This document shows, one piece after another, positions 35,418-44,574 of a stretch of DNA of 51,368 nucleotides (position 1 is its first letter; each line of letters begins with the position of its first letter). Origin of the DNA: BOG-908 sp964244615 (GTDB lineage: Bacteria > Pseudomonadota > Alphaproteobacteria > Acetobacterales > Acetobacteraceae); contig CAXTJP010000013.1 of assembly GCA_964244615.1 (NCBI GenBank), forward strand, positions 1-51,368. Direction: 5' to 3'. Both the position numbers and the translations under genes were made by a program. The notes under the pieces were generated by a model. That model saw only the letters and a list, made by a program, of their open reading frames with translations, did not search any database and was not told where the DNA came from.

Positions 35418-38204
35418 TTAGCCGAACGCGCCCACGTGGTGCGTCACCGCCGTTCCGATCTCCCGCAGCAGCGAGAACACCTGGGCCAGCGGCCCGAAGA
35501 TGCCCTCATGCTCGCGCTGGTAGGACGCCGCCGAACGCGCCCCGCGCGGCTCGCCGAACGCCCGCTCGATGGCCGGATCCGCCGCTGCCGGAAACACCTC
35601 GCCGAGAATGACGAGCGCTGCCGGCACGTCAAGCCGCAACAATCGCGCGGCCAGCGCCTCCCGCGTCACCCCGTGCCTTGGCGAGAACTCCGGGATCGCG
35701 GTCGCCAGCAGCCAGACCCGGCCGATCAGCGCGATGCGCAGCGCGTGCAGCAGCATCTCCGCCGTCTGCATCGTCGGCGCGCCGGGCCAGGCCTCGCGCA
35801 GGCGCACGTGATCGGCCTGGATGCGGCGGAACATCGCCTGCGCCGGCGCCCACAGATCGAGCTGCTCGAGCGCGCGCGCCACCTCGGTCAACGCCCGCAC
35901 CCGGCCCGGCCGGCCGGCATGGGCCGCGCGGTCCAGCCATGAGCCCGGGTCGATCATGGCGATCACCGCCCGCAGCACGTCGAGGTCCGAGTGGCGCAGC
36001 GCATGCTCGGCGAACTGCATGGCGCGGCGGAAGCGCGGGCTCTGCTCCATCATGTCGGCAAATTGCTCGGGCGCGCGGGCGGCGGCCGTGCCGACGCCTT
36101 GGAGGGTGTTCGCGCACCAGCCGAGCTGCTGCAGGATGGCGTTGTTCGGGATCGCGCGCAGCTCACGCGGGTGGCGTATTACCGTGGGGCCGCCGGAATC
36201 GGTTTGCCGCGCGGACGGGCGCGAGCCCGAAGGGTCCAGCAGCGCCGGCCCGAACGCGCCGAGCAGGCTGGCGTACCCCGGGTCCTCCACCAGGCCCTGC
36301 ATGGAAATGCCGATGCCGGTGAAGAAATCCGCCGCGAAATCCGGCTCCTGGTAGATCGGGTCGGCGGATTTCGGAACGGCGGCAAAGGCGTGCCGGGCAA
36401 TCCGGCCGATCGTCGCCAGCGCCAGATCCTTCGTGCCGAACAGCAGGTAGCCGTCGCCGCCCTGGAACGCCGTCTCGTCGCGCGTGGCGATGCCGGCATT
36501 GGCAAAAGCCTGGCGCGCGACGCTGGGCGAGAGGTAGCGCAGGCGGTCGAGCAGCGAGCCGGGATGGGCGCCGCGGCCGATGCTCTCGCCATGCGTGTCG
36601 AACAGCAGCAGCTCCACACCGGTCAGGCCGTGTCGCACCAGCAGCTCGGCCACCTTCAGCCGCAGCCGCTCGATCAGGTAGCTGGCCGCGAGCTGGCCCA
36701 CATAGCGGCCGGAATCGGAGTAGCCGAACTGCAGCGCCATCCGCCCGGTCTGCCTGAGGTAGGCGCGGTAATGCGGGCTGCGCAGCGCCTCTTCCAGGAT
36801 GCGGGCGCCGTGCTCCAGCGCGTCGGGGGTCTCGAACAGCGGGCTGATCTCGATATGGCCGTCCACGCCGAACAGGCGTGCGAGCCAGAGCGCGCCGAGC
36901 AGGGTGTAGCCGCTCTCGGTCTCGGCGATCAGGAAGCGCACGGGCGAGGCACCGTCGATGTGCTTGACGATCTGCGCCACCGTCATCAGCAGGCGGGCGG
37001 CCGAGGCCTGTTCGGCGAGGATCGCGCCGAAATCGACGGCGACCGGCGTCACGCTGTCCAGCGCGGCGTTGATGGCCGCCAGTCCGGTCCGCCTGTGGGC
37101 ACGATCCTCCGGCGTGCTGTCCAGGCCGAGGCGCAGGCGGACCGCGTTGTGTATCTGCGAGGCGTTCAGCCGCACATGGGTGTGGGCCAGCGACAGGCCG
37201 TGCGCCGAGAGGCCCGCACGGGCCACGGCGATGTCGAGCCGCTCCGCCTCGTTCGCCTCCCGAAGGGCCGCCTCGAACAGCGGCGCCAGCGTGGCGGGCG
37301 AGGTCAGCGCGCCCGGGTTGTCCACCAGCACCGCGGCGAAGCGTTCGGTCTGGGTCGCGTCCGCCCGCTCGGGGCAGGCGGCCAGCTGGGCGTCGGTCGC
37401 TTCGAGCGCGCGGTCCAGCACCGAGCGCAGCGCCGCGTTGGCCTCGGCCTGCGGCAGCTGCCCGTGCACGCGGGCCAGCTGCAGGCGCTTCATCGTCAGC
37501 CGCAGCCGCAGCGTGTCCCACCAGCCGATGTCGTTGCGGCCATCCGTGTCGTAGCCGACCCAGCTTGCCAGGATGACGGGGCAGGGGATGATCGCCGTCC
37601 AGCGGTCGGGCCAGCAGGCGCGGGCGGCAACCAGCAGCGCGCGCGTCAGCTCGTCGAGCGCGTCGCGCCCATGTTCGATGGCGCGGCGGGCGGCCTCGAA
37701 CTCTTCGGTCAGGGTCGGGCGGTCCGGCCGGTGGCTGACGAAGCAGGTGTCGGGCGCATGGCCGCAGGCGGCTTGGGCCAGGGCTGCGAACACCGCGGGC
37801 GGCACGGCGAAGGTGGGGTGGGCGGTGAACACGGCCGAAAAGCGCGGGCGTTCGACGCCGGCGCGAAAATCGCGCAGCGGCACCGGGCTGTCGTCCGGGT
37901 CCGGGCGCACGAGCCTGGTGGCGAGTGCTGCGAACTCGGCCCGCGTGGCCGCGGGGTCGATGCCGCCGACATAGGCGGCCAGGCGGTGCGCACGGCCGGC
38001 AAAGGCCTCGTCGCGCAAATGGCGGATCAGGGCCGCCAGACGGGCGTGGGTCAGCTCGCCCTCGTCCATCAGCCGGGTGATGGCAAGCGCTATCGCCAGC
38101 ACCGGGTTGCCGAAGGGATCCTCCTCGGCCCGCGCCCGTGCCCGCTCGGTCAGCGCCAGCAGTTCGTCGGCGAGTGAGGGATCGACGGCTGAGTCGTTCG
38201 GCAT
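35418..38204 (-). CDS. ppc: divergent phosphoenolpyruvate carboxylase
   Basis: 928 aa, the length of PEPC, which forms oxaloacetate from PEP and bicarbonate. The catalytic landmarks are altered: FTAHPTF at H129 (family TAHPTE), FGYSDSGRYVG (family LGYSDSxKDxG), and FDTHGESIGRG around H538 and R544 (family FHGRGGSVGRGG). The catalytic His and the IGRG Arg survive, so activity is possible, but the Arg-rich loop is reduced. The ILASWVGYDTDGRND block near residue 220 matches the family's GSWMGGDRDGNP. A subfamily with changed regulation, or a related lyase, is conceivable. Downstream of pncC by 50 bp, upstream of the permease by 9 bp. Confidence 0.8.
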   Translation of the reverse strand: MPNDSAVDPSLADELLALTERARARAEEDPFGNPVLAIALAITRLMDEGELTHARLAALIRHLRDEAFAGRAHRLAAYVGGIDPAATRAEFAALATRLVRPDPDDSPVPLRDFRAGVERPRFSAVFTAHPTFAVPPAVFAALAQAACGHAPDTCFVSHRPDRPTLTEEFEAARRAIEHGRDALDELTRALLVAARACWPDRWTAIIPCPVILASWVGYDTDGRNDIGWWDTLRLRLTMKRLQLARVHGQLPQAEANAALRSVLDRALEATDAQLAACPERADATQTERFAAVLVDNPGALTSPATLAPLFEAALREANEAERLDIAVARAGLSAHGLSLAHTHVRLNASQIHNAVRLRLGLDSTPEDRAHRRTGLAAINAALDSVTPVAVDFGAILAEQASAARLLMTVAQIVKHIDGASPVRFLIAETESGYTLLGALWLARLFGVDGHIEISPLFETPDALEHGARILEEALRSPHYRAYLRQTGRMALQFGYSDSGRYVGQLAASYLIERLRLKVAELLVRHGLTGVELLLFDTHGESIGRGAHPGSLLDRLRYLSPSVARQAFANAGIATRDETAFQGGDGYLLFGTKDLALATIGRIARHAFAAVPKSADPIYQEPDFAADFFTGIGISMQGLVEDPGYASLLGAFGPALLDPSGSRPSARQTDSGGPTVIRHPRELRAIPNNAILQQLGWCANTLQGVGTAAARAPEQFADMMEQSPRFRRAMQFAEHALRHSDLDVLRAVIAMIDPGSWLDRAAHAGRPGRVRALTEVARALEQLDLWAPAQAMFRRIQADHVRLREAWPGAPTMQTAEMLLHALRIALIGRVWLLATAIPEFSPRHGVTREALAARLLRLDVPAALVILGEVFPAAADPAIERAFGEPRGARSAASYQREHEGIFGPLAQVFSLLREIGTAVTHHVGAFG

Positions 38205-38254
38205 GCCGAAGATCTAGCAGCTTGCGTGCCAGAAACGCCTATAGGCCGGCGGGT

Positions 38255-38743
38255 TCAGGCCGCCATGGCGCGGACCATGTCGAGCGCCATGGCGACGGCC
38301 TGCGCGCGGACCGCGCCACGGTCGCCGGCGAACAGCGCCGATTGCGCGACCGTGTCGCGGCCACGCCTGGCGCAGGCAAACCAGACCAGGCCGACCGGCT
38401 TGCCTGGCGTGGCGCCGCCAGGGCCCGCGACGCCGGTCACGGCCACGGCGATGTCGGCCTGCGACCGGGCCAACGCCCCCTCCGCCATGGCGCGCGCCAC
38501 GGACCGGCTGACGGCGCCATGGTCGGCGATCAGAAGTTCCGGCACGCCGAGCATCCCCGTCTTCGCCGCGTTCGAGTAGGTGACGAAGCCGCACTCCACC
38601 ACGTCCGAGGAGCCCGGAATTTCGGTCAGCGCGGCGGCGATCAGGCCGCCGGTGCAGCTCTCCGCCGTGGCCATGCGCAGCCCCGCGAGACGCAGCGTGG
38701 CCAGCAGGGCGGCGGCTTGGTCGAGCGTACAGGCGGGCAGCAT
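38255..38743 (-). CDS. pncC: CinA C-terminal-type nicotinamide-nucleotide amidohydrolase
   Basis: 162 aa, the stand-alone PncC domain. Conserved ATAESCTGGLIAAALTEIPGSS, FVTYSNAAKTGMLGV and VAVTGVAGPGGATPGKPVGLVW. It deamidates NMN to nicotinate mononucleotide in pyridine-nucleotide recycling. It starts 3 bp after the pgpA stop, an order common in alphaproteobacteria. Confidence 0.94.
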   Translation of the reverse strand: MLPACTLDQAAALLATLRLAGLRMATAESCTGGLIAAALTEIPGSSDVVECGFVTYSNAAKTGMLGVPELLIADHGAVSRSVARAMAEGALARSQADIAVAVTGVAGPGGATPGKPVGLVWFACARRGRDTVAQSALFAGDRGAVRAQAVAMALDMVRAMAA

Positions 38744-38746
38744 GAC

Positions 38747-39265
38747 CTATCCTCCGAGGTTGAACAGCGTTCTTGCGGCCAGCAGCACCAGCGCCGCCGC
38801 ACCCCCCGCCAGCAGGTCGTCACCCATGATGCCGAGGCTGCCGCCCTGCCGGTCGGCCCAGCCGATCGGGCCGGGCTTGGCGATGTCGAACAGGCGGAAC
38901 AGGCCGAAGGCGGCCAGCAGGCCAGGCCAGGCGACCCTGGGCAGCGCCAGCAGGGCCAGCATCTGGCCGGCAACCTCGTCGATGACGATCCAGCCGGGGT
39001 CGTCATGCGCCGTCTTGGTGCCTCGCCAGGGCTGGCCGGTGGCGACGCGTATCGCCCACAGGCCGATGAACGTGGCCAGCAGCGTGCCGGCACCGAGCGC
39101 CACGGTCGAGCGATGCAGCAGCCAGGCCCCCAGCAAGAGGCCCACGACCGAGCCAGCCGTGCCGGGAGCCTTTGGCGAGAGGCCGGCGCCGAAGCCCAGC
39201 GCCACGAGACGGGCCGCCTTCAGGAAGAAAGAAGCAGAGACTTCCCGGTCGTCGGGGCGGCTCAT
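38747..39265 (-). CDS. pgpA: phosphatidylglycerophosphatase A
   Basis: 172 aa membrane enzyme that dephosphorylates phosphatidylglycerol phosphate. Signatures are GFGAGLSPKAPGTAGSVVG near residue 25, DDPGWIVIDEVAGQML in the middle (acidic metal site), and FRLFDIAKPGPIGWADR followed by GIMGDDLLAG. About four hydrophobic spans. The start overlaps the transglycosylase stop (ATGA). Confidence 0.95.
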   Translation of the reverse strand: MSRPDDREVSASFFLKAARLVALGFGAGLSPKAPGTAGSVVGLLLGAWLLHRSTVALGAGTLLATFIGLWAIRVATGQPWRGTKTAHDDPGWIVIDEVAGQMLALLALPRVAWPGLLAAFGLFRLFDIAKPGPIGWADRQGGSLGIMGDDLLAGGAAALVLLAARTLFNLGG

Positions 39266-41157
39266 CCGGCGCCCCGAGGGCGGGCCTGGTAGATCGTCTG
39301 ATTCTCCAGCACGCGCTGGACGTAGTTCCGGGTCTCGGCGAAGGGGATCAGCTCGATCCAGTCGATCATCGCCTCGGGGTCCGTGCCGGGATCGCTATGG
39401 GCGGTCATCCAGTCCCGCACGCGGCGGGTGCCGGCGTTGTAGGCCGCGACCGCGCAGGGCTGCTGTCCGCCGAACTGGACGAGCAGCATGCCCAGGTATG
39501 CCGTGCCCAGCCGTATGTTGAGGTCGGGATCGACCAGCGGGCCGGACGGGGCGTGCAGCGCGCGTGCCGTCTGCGCGGCGGTGGCCGGCATCAGCTGCAT
39601 CAGCCCGCGCGCACCGGCGGCGCTGGTCGCGGTGGCGTCGAAACTGCTCTCCTGCCGCATCACGCCCAGCACCAACGCGGGCGGGACTGGCCCATCGGGC
39701 GGCTGGATTGGCGCCGGCCACCCGGACCCGGCCAGGATCACGCCGTCCCGACCCGCCAGCCTGGCCGCCTGCACGGCCATGTCGGGCAGGTTCAGCCGCC
39801 GCGCCAGCCCGGCGGCCAGCGCACGGTCCGTGTCGGTGGCGGGCGGCTGCACCTGCTGGCGCAGGAAATCGGCGGCGCGGCGCGGGTCGGCCCAGGAAAC
39901 CAGGATGGCGGCGGCGCGCGCCAGTTCCGTGCGGGCAAACTGGTCCGCCTGGCCCTGCGTCGTCGCAGGGTCGCGCAGTGCCGCGATCCGGGCCTGCAAC
40001 GCCTCGTCGGTCTCGCCCGCGGCGCGCGCCGCCAGCTGGCCGTAATAGGTGGTGGGCCAGGCACTCGCCCGCGCCAGAAACCGCGCCTGCTCGGCGCCGG
40101 TCCGGCTGCGCGCCAGCCAGTAGAACGCACGGGCCTGGGTGATGGCGGCGTGCGCGCCGTTGGCCAGTGCCTGGAAATGCACCCCGGCCAGAACCGGATC
40201 GTGCAGCCGGCGCAACGCGATCCAGCCCGCGAGGAACGCCGCGTCCAGCGTCTGCTCGGGCGGCAGCCCGTGCGCGTCTGCCAGAAAATAGGCACCGTCC
40301 GCGTCGCCGCCGTCCAGCAGGTCGCGCGCGAGCGCGTCCCGCTCGGCCCAGAACGCTGGCCGGCGATCGGGCGGGGTGGCCCGCTCCGCCTCCGGCAGGG
40401 CGGTGCGCCACAAGGCGAGCGCCGCAGAATCGGCACCGGAACGCCGCAGGTAGCGCGCCTCGGCCAGCAACAGCGCGGGGTCGGCGCGCAAGGCGGGCGG
40501 CACCGCCGTCAACGTGGCCAGCGCGTCCGGGTCGCGACGGTGGAAGGCGAGCCGGGCGCTGTCCAGCATCCGGACTGGCGGGTCGAGGCGGGCCAGCTGC
40601 CGTCCTGCCCCGGCCGGGTCGACCGGTTCCAGCCGATCGTAGCGCTCGCGTTGGTCGGCCTGGGTCAGCGTTCCGCCCCAGCGCGCCAGCACGTCGTCCT
40701 CCAGCGACGGGCTGCCCGGCAGGCCGATCCAGGCCTGCCTGGCCAGGTGGCCCGCCCGCCCGGCATCGCCCGCCAGCGCCCAGGCTTCGGCGCAGCGCAA
40801 CTGGGCCGGTGCGGCACCGGGCGCATGCCGCTCGCAGAGCGACGCCACCAGGCGCCCGTCCGGCTCGTTGGCCAGGGCCTCGGCGTAGCGCCGTTCCAGG
40901 GTGTCCTGATCCGGCCAGCCCGGGTTCGCGGCCATGAAGCGCTGCAACTCGGCAGCACTCGCCTGGCCGGGGTTGAGCAGCCGGATGAACGTGACGAGCT
41001 TGACCGCCAGCGGATCGGGCTCAGCGGCCGCCAGAGCCTCCGCCACCCTCCAGGCCTGCTGGCGCAGTGCCAGCAGCACGGGGGTGGGCGCGGGGGGCGA
41101 AAGCTGGGCGTGGGCGTGCCCGCACAGCAGGACCAGCAGGGGCGGAAGGCGACGCAT
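39262..41157 (-). CDS. soluble lytic murein transglycosylase, Slt type
   Basis: 631 aa from ATG 41157 with signal peptide (MRRLPPLLVLLCGHAHAQ). The long alpha-superhelical N-terminal part (about 20-480, TPR-like, Ala-rich) precedes the C-terminal SLT domain: catalytic E503 in GVMRQESSFDA, SAAGARGLMQLMPATA, LNIRLGTAYLGMLL and AVAAYNAGTRRVRDW. It cleaves peptidoglycan with formation of 1,6-anhydro-muropeptides in the periplasm. It is divergent from the AmpG-like permease, which would import those products. Confidence 0.93.
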   Translation of the reverse strand: MRRLPPLLVLLCGHAHAQLSPPAPTPVLLALRQQAWRVAEALAAAEPDPLAVKLVTFIRLLNPGQASAAELQRFMAANPGWPDQDTLERRYAEALANEPDGRLVASLCERHAPGAAPAQLRCAEAWALAGDAGRAGHLARQAWIGLPGSPSLEDDVLARWGGTLTQADQRERYDRLEPVDPAGAGRQLARLDPPVRMLDSARLAFHRRDPDALATLTAVPPALRADPALLLAEARYLRRSGADSAALALWRTALPEAERATPPDRRPAFWAERDALARDLLDGGDADGAYFLADAHGLPPEQTLDAAFLAGWIALRRLHDPVLAGVHFQALANGAHAAITQARAFYWLARSRTGAEQARFLARASAWPTTYYGQLAARAAGETDEALQARIAALRDPATTQGQADQFARTELARAAAILVSWADPRRAADFLRQQVQPPATDTDRALAAGLARRLNLPDMAVQAARLAGRDGVILAGSGWPAPIQPPDGPVPPALVLGVMRQESSFDATATSAAGARGLMQLMPATAAQTARALHAPSGPLVDPDLNIRLGTAYLGMLLVQFGGQQPCAVAAYNAGTRRVRDWMTAHSDPGTDPEAMIDWIELIPFAETRNYVQRVLENQTIYQARPRGAG

Positions 41158-41221
41158 GGCGCCATCCTTACACCCATAGTGCGGCGCGTGCATGGCGCCG
41201 GGCGGCGTGTAAATCTGCGGC

Positions 41222-42460
41222 ATGACGGTCGAGTCGCGCCTGCTCTGGCTGATGGGGGCGTTCGGGTTTCTCAGCGGCCTGCCGCTCTCGCTCACCGCCT
41301 TCACCCTGCAGCTCTGGTTCACGAGCTACGGCATTTCGGTGCAGGCGATCGGGCTGACGGCCTGGTTCGGCCTGCCCTACACGCTGAAATTCCTGTGGTC
41401 GGCGTTCTTCGACCGGTCGCCGCCGCGGCTCCTGGGCCGGCTCGGCCGCCGGCGCGGCTGGCTGATGCTGGTGCAGCCGCTGCTGGCCTGCGCCTGCGCG
41501 GCCATGGCGCTCAGCGACCCCGGGCACCATGCGGGGTTCACCGCCGGTGCCGCGCTGCTGCTGGCGTTCTTCTCGGCCAGCCAGGACATCCTGATCGACG
41601 CCTGGCGCATCGAGACCTTCCCGGAGAAGCTGCAGGGCGCGGCGCTGGCCGTCTATGTCTGGGGGTATCGCGGCGCCATGCTGACCTCGACATCGGGGGC
41701 GCTGTGGCTGTCCGACCTGGTGGGCTGGCGCATGGCGCTGCTGTCGATGGCCGGCCTGCTGGCGGCGGGGCTCGGCGTCACGCTGCTCGCACCCCGTCCG
41801 GCGGCGCACGCCGCCTCGGTGCGGCTGCCCGGCTGGCGCGCCGGGGTGGAGGCGGCGTTCCTGGCGCCGCTGCGCGACTTCCTGGGCCGGCCGCAGGCCC
41901 TCACGGTGCTGGCCTTCGTCATCCTGTTCCGGCTCGGCAAGGTGTTCGCCGACGGCACCGCGGCCGCCTACTACCGCTACGGCCTGGGCTTCAGCCAGGC
42001 GGCGATACGGGACGCCAACTTCTACGGCTGGGCGGGCACGCTGGCCGGGGCGGCGGCCGGCGCCTGGCTGGTGCTTCGGCTCGGCACGCTGCGGGCGCTG
42101 CTGGTGGCTGGCCTGGCACAGGCGCTCTCGCTCGGCCTCTACCTGGCGCTGCTCGCCACCGGCCCGAACGAGCCGATGCTGACGGCCAAGATGGTGCTGG
42201 AGAACTTTGCCGGCTCGACGGCCGACATGGCGTTCCTGACCTACGTGTCGGCGCTGTGCTCCTCAGCCTACACGGCAACGCAGTACGCGCTGCTGTCGTC
42301 GCTGGCGGCGCTCGCCTTCCACACGCTGGGCGGGCTGTCAGGGTACGCGGCCCACGCGCTCGGCTATCGTCTGTTTTATGCTGCTACTGTGCTGGCCAGC
42401 CTGCCCGCGCTGCTCATCCTGTTGCAGCTGCGCCGCAGGCCCGACGCCCTACCCGGCTAG
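41222..42460 (+). CDS. ampG: AmpG-like muropeptide MFS permease
   Basis: 412 aa, 12 predicted helices. AmpG hallmarks are FLSGLPLSLTAFTLQLWFTSYGI in TM1, GLPYTLKFLWSAFFDRSPPRLLGRLGRRRGWLML (loop 2-3), ASQDILIDAWRIE in TM4-5, and KVFADGTAAAYY in TM7. AmpG imports GlcNAc-anhydroMurNAc peptides for recycling. The gap to the divergent slt gene is 64 bp, so both promoters must lie there, which fits shared control. Confidence 0.9.
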   Translation: MTVESRLLWLMGAFGFLSGLPLSLTAFTLQLWFTSYGISVQAIGLTAWFGLPYTLKFLWSAFFDRSPPRLLGRLGRRRGWLMLVQPLLACACAAMALSDPGHHAGFTAGAALLLAFFSASQDILIDAWRIETFPEKLQGAALAVYVWGYRGAMLTSTSGALWLSDLVGWRMALLSMAGLLAAGLGVTLLAPRPAAHAASVRLPGWRAGVEAAFLAPLRDFLGRPQALTVLAFVILFRLGKVFADGTAAAYYRYGLGFSQAAIRDANFYGWAGTLAGAAAGAWLVLRLGTLRALLVAGLAQALSLGLYLALLATGPNEPMLTAKMVLENFAGSTADMAFLTYVSALCSSAYTATQYALLSSLAALAFHTLGGLSGYAAHALGYRLFYAATVLASLPALLILLQLRRRPDALPG

Positions 42461-42926
42461 ACATGGGCGGACGGGCCGGGTCAAGCCGACCGGCACCGGG
42501 CGGTCTCGGACCCGATCGGCGGAAGCCCGGTTTTCGTAGGTGATATCACGTTATTGCGAGCGCCTGCCGAAGCGGCGGTTTGCGTGAAGACCGCCGGACA
42601 TCGAGCAACAAGGATCGATCAGGAGGCAGGATCTGCGGCCTCTGTGGCCGTCCTGCCGCATCCCTGCGGCATTTATGCATTGAGGCTGCAAGCACAGATA
42701 AATCGTTACAAAATCGAATAGTGATGGCGCGGAAGCGAATATCGGTTCGGCGACTTTGTTCACCAAGTGTGCACGCATTGTGCCAGGCCGGATCAGACAG
42801 GAACTACGCTCGGCAAAGTTTCTGCTTGCCAACTCAGCAGGCCGTAGTCTCAATGCGGAGAACACATCACAGGCTCGCGACTGGAACATGGCGTTCCCGC
42901 AGGCGGCCTGGAGGACGGGAGCCTGC
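42461..42926. other. 466-bp intergenic region with lower GC and small palindromes
   Basis: No convincing gene on either strand. The open frames present lack homologous-looking sequence. It contains the palindrome GTGATATCAC (42540-42549), a strong hairpin at 42625-42657, and an AT-rich stretch (42660-42730) that could hold a promoter for rlpA or for a small RNA. Confidence 0.5.
42625..42657 (+). terminator. two-part hairpin downstream of ampG
   Basis: Outer arms GGCAGGA (42625-42631) and TCCTGCC (42651-42657), inner arms CGGCC (42636-42640) and GGCCG (42646-42650), with a four-base bulge. There is no T-run after it. It could be a terminator or the core of a small structured RNA. Confidence 0.4.
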
Positions 42927-43451
42927 ATGCGTTCCACCGCAACGCGCCTGCTGTTTGGTCTGGCTTTAGGGGCCGGTTCGCTGTGCAGCCGGCCGGTGCT
43001 GGCCGCCCAGGACCCACGGCCCGGCGCTGCGGCCTACACCGAGAGCGGGGAGGCCAGCTGGTACGGACCGCGGCACGAGGGGCAGCGGACCACCAGCGGC
43101 GAGCGTTTCGACAGCACGAAGCTCACGGCGGCGCATCCCAGCCTTCCGATGGGCAGCTTCGTCCGCGTGACGATGGAGCAGACCGGCCGGTCCATCGTGG
43201 TTCGCGTCAACGATCGCGAGCCGTCGCACGGGGTTCGCTGCATCGACCTCTCGCGGGCGGCCGCCTCACAGCTCGGCTTCGTGGGGCGCGGCGTGGCGGA
43301 CGTGACGCTGGCCCAGGTCAGCCCGCAGGAGGCTCTGGAAGTGGCCGAGGCGCCCGAGGATGCCGTGGCCGACGACACCGGCCCGGCGCTGCGCCACAGC
43401 CAGGCTACTGCGCGACATGGTCGGCGACATAGGCACCCCTTGCACCGATAG
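42927..43451 (+). CDS. RlpA-family septal ring lytic transglycosylase-like protein
   Basis: 174 aa from ATG 42927 (GGGA 7 bp upstream) with signal peptide (TRLLFGLALGAGSLCSRPVLAA). The double-psi beta-barrel is complete: GEASWYGPRHEGQRTTSGERFD, LTAAHPSLPMGSFVRVTMEQTGRSIVVRVNDREP, CIDLSRAAASQLGFVGRGVADV. RlpA cleaves denuded glycan strands in some species. No lipobox and no SPOR domain. The last 15 residues are His/Arg-rich and overlap the converging YihY gene by 47 bp, so the natural end may have been lost. Confidence 0.9.
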   Translation: MRSTATRLLFGLALGAGSLCSRPVLAAQDPRPGAAAYTESGEASWYGPRHEGQRTTSGERFDSTKLTAAHPSLPMGSFVRVTMEQTGRSIVVRVNDREPSHGVRCIDLSRAAASQLGFVGRGVADVTLAQVSPQEALEVAEAPEDAVADDTGPALRHSQATARHGRRHRHPLHR

Positions 43452-44436
43452 GCTTCTCCGCCCCCGTCGTGCTGTCGCGCACCGTCTGCAGTTCCAGCTC
43501 GGCGTTCAATTCGGCCCCGACCAGGACCGCCAGTGCGCTGACGTAGAACCACATCATCACGCCCACCACGGCGCCGAGCGGCCCATAGGTGGCGTCGTAG
43601 CTGGCCAGGTGCTGCACGTAGAACGAGAACAGGGCCGAGGCGAGCAGCCACAGCAAGGTTGCGACCGCCGAGCCGGGCGTGACCCAGCGCCACGCGGCCC
43701 GGTGGCGTGACGGGCCGAAGCGGTAGAGCAGCGACAGCGCCAGCAGCACGAACAACACGAGGGCTGCGAGGCTGCTGACACGCGCGATCAGCGCGGCGTA
43801 GGCCGACACGCCGAAGAAGCCGACCAGGGCCGGCAGCAGCACCAGCGCCGCCAGCCCGATCACCGCGGCGAGGATCGCCCCCAGCGTCATGCCGAGCGCC
43901 GTGAGCTGGAACCGCACGAAGCTGCGCGTCTCGCGCTCCTCGTACGCGAGGTTGAGCGCGCCCAGGATGGATTTGGTGCCGGTGGCGGCCGACCAAAGCG
44001 CCACCATGATGCTGATGGCCAGGCTGAAGGTGAGGGTGCCGGCGGGCTTGCTGACCAGCATCTGCACGCGATCGGCGATCAGCTGGAAGGCGCTGGGCGG
44101 CAGCAGGTCGCGCAGCACCGCCATCTGCGGGCCGACCGTTGCCGGGTCGAAAGCCAGGCCATAGATCGACACCAGCATGGAGATGGCCGGGAACAAAGCC
44201 AGCGTCGCGTAGAAGGCGCAGCCGGCGGCGCTGAGCGAGATGCGGTCGGTGATCACCTCGCGGGCGGTGCGCACGATCACCTGCTTCCAGCCCGACCAGG
44301 GGATGTCCATGGGCGCACGCGCCAGCCGGCCGAGCCGGGCCGCATCCGGACGCCGCTCGACGGCCTCGGCGCTCAGCATGTCGCCGCGTGCCCGCTGGGT
44401 TGCGGGCAATGCCGCCGGGGCTGCCTCCTGGTCCAT
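43405..44436 (-). CDS. YihY/BrkB-family membrane protein
   Basis: 343 aa with six hydrophobic segments from about residue 65. YihY landmarks are DRISLSAAGCAFYATLALFPAISMLVSIYGL, MVALWSAATGTKSILGALNLAYEERETRSF, LLYRFGPSRHRAAWRWVTPGSAVATLLWLLAS, and YGPLGAVVGVMMWFYVSALAVLVGAELNAELE. Molecular function is unknown. The cytoplasmic N-terminus of about 60 residues is not conserved. Convergent overlap with rlpA. Confidence 0.92.
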   Translation of the reverse strand: MDQEAAPAALPATQRARGDMLSAEAVERRPDAARLGRLARAPMDIPWSGWKQVIVRTAREVITDRISLSAAGCAFYATLALFPAISMLVSIYGLAFDPATVGPQMAVLRDLLPPSAFQLIADRVQMLVSKPAGTLTFSLAISIMVALWSAATGTKSILGALNLAYEERETRSFVRFQLTALGMTLGAILAAVIGLAALVLLPALVGFFGVSAYAALIARVSSLAALVLFVLLALSLLYRFGPSRHRAAWRWVTPGSAVATLLWLLASALFSFYVQHLASYDATYGPLGAVVGVMMWFYVSALAVLVGAELNAELELQTVRDSTTGAEKPIGARGAYVADHVAQ

Positions 44437-44574
44437 CTGCGCTCCTCGATAACGGAAGGGTAACGGTATCGGCTGTTTGCTGGTTTCAGTGCGGGGCACC
44501 TGCGCACGCGGCCTTGGTTGCCAGTGCCGGGTACGCCCCCTAATCAAGCGGCCCTGGGCCGGAAAGGTTTGCCG

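Noticed and set aside
39172..42543. 1123-codon open frame on the plus strand
   Set aside because: It crosses the antisense of the transglycosylase and another frame of ampG and has Gly/Arg/Ala-rich nonsense composition.
42551..42969. Two overlapping small open frames (about 128 codons each, opposite strands)
   Set aside because: Neither has a ribosome site, hydrophobic pattern or domain-like sequence, and one runs into rlpA out of frame.
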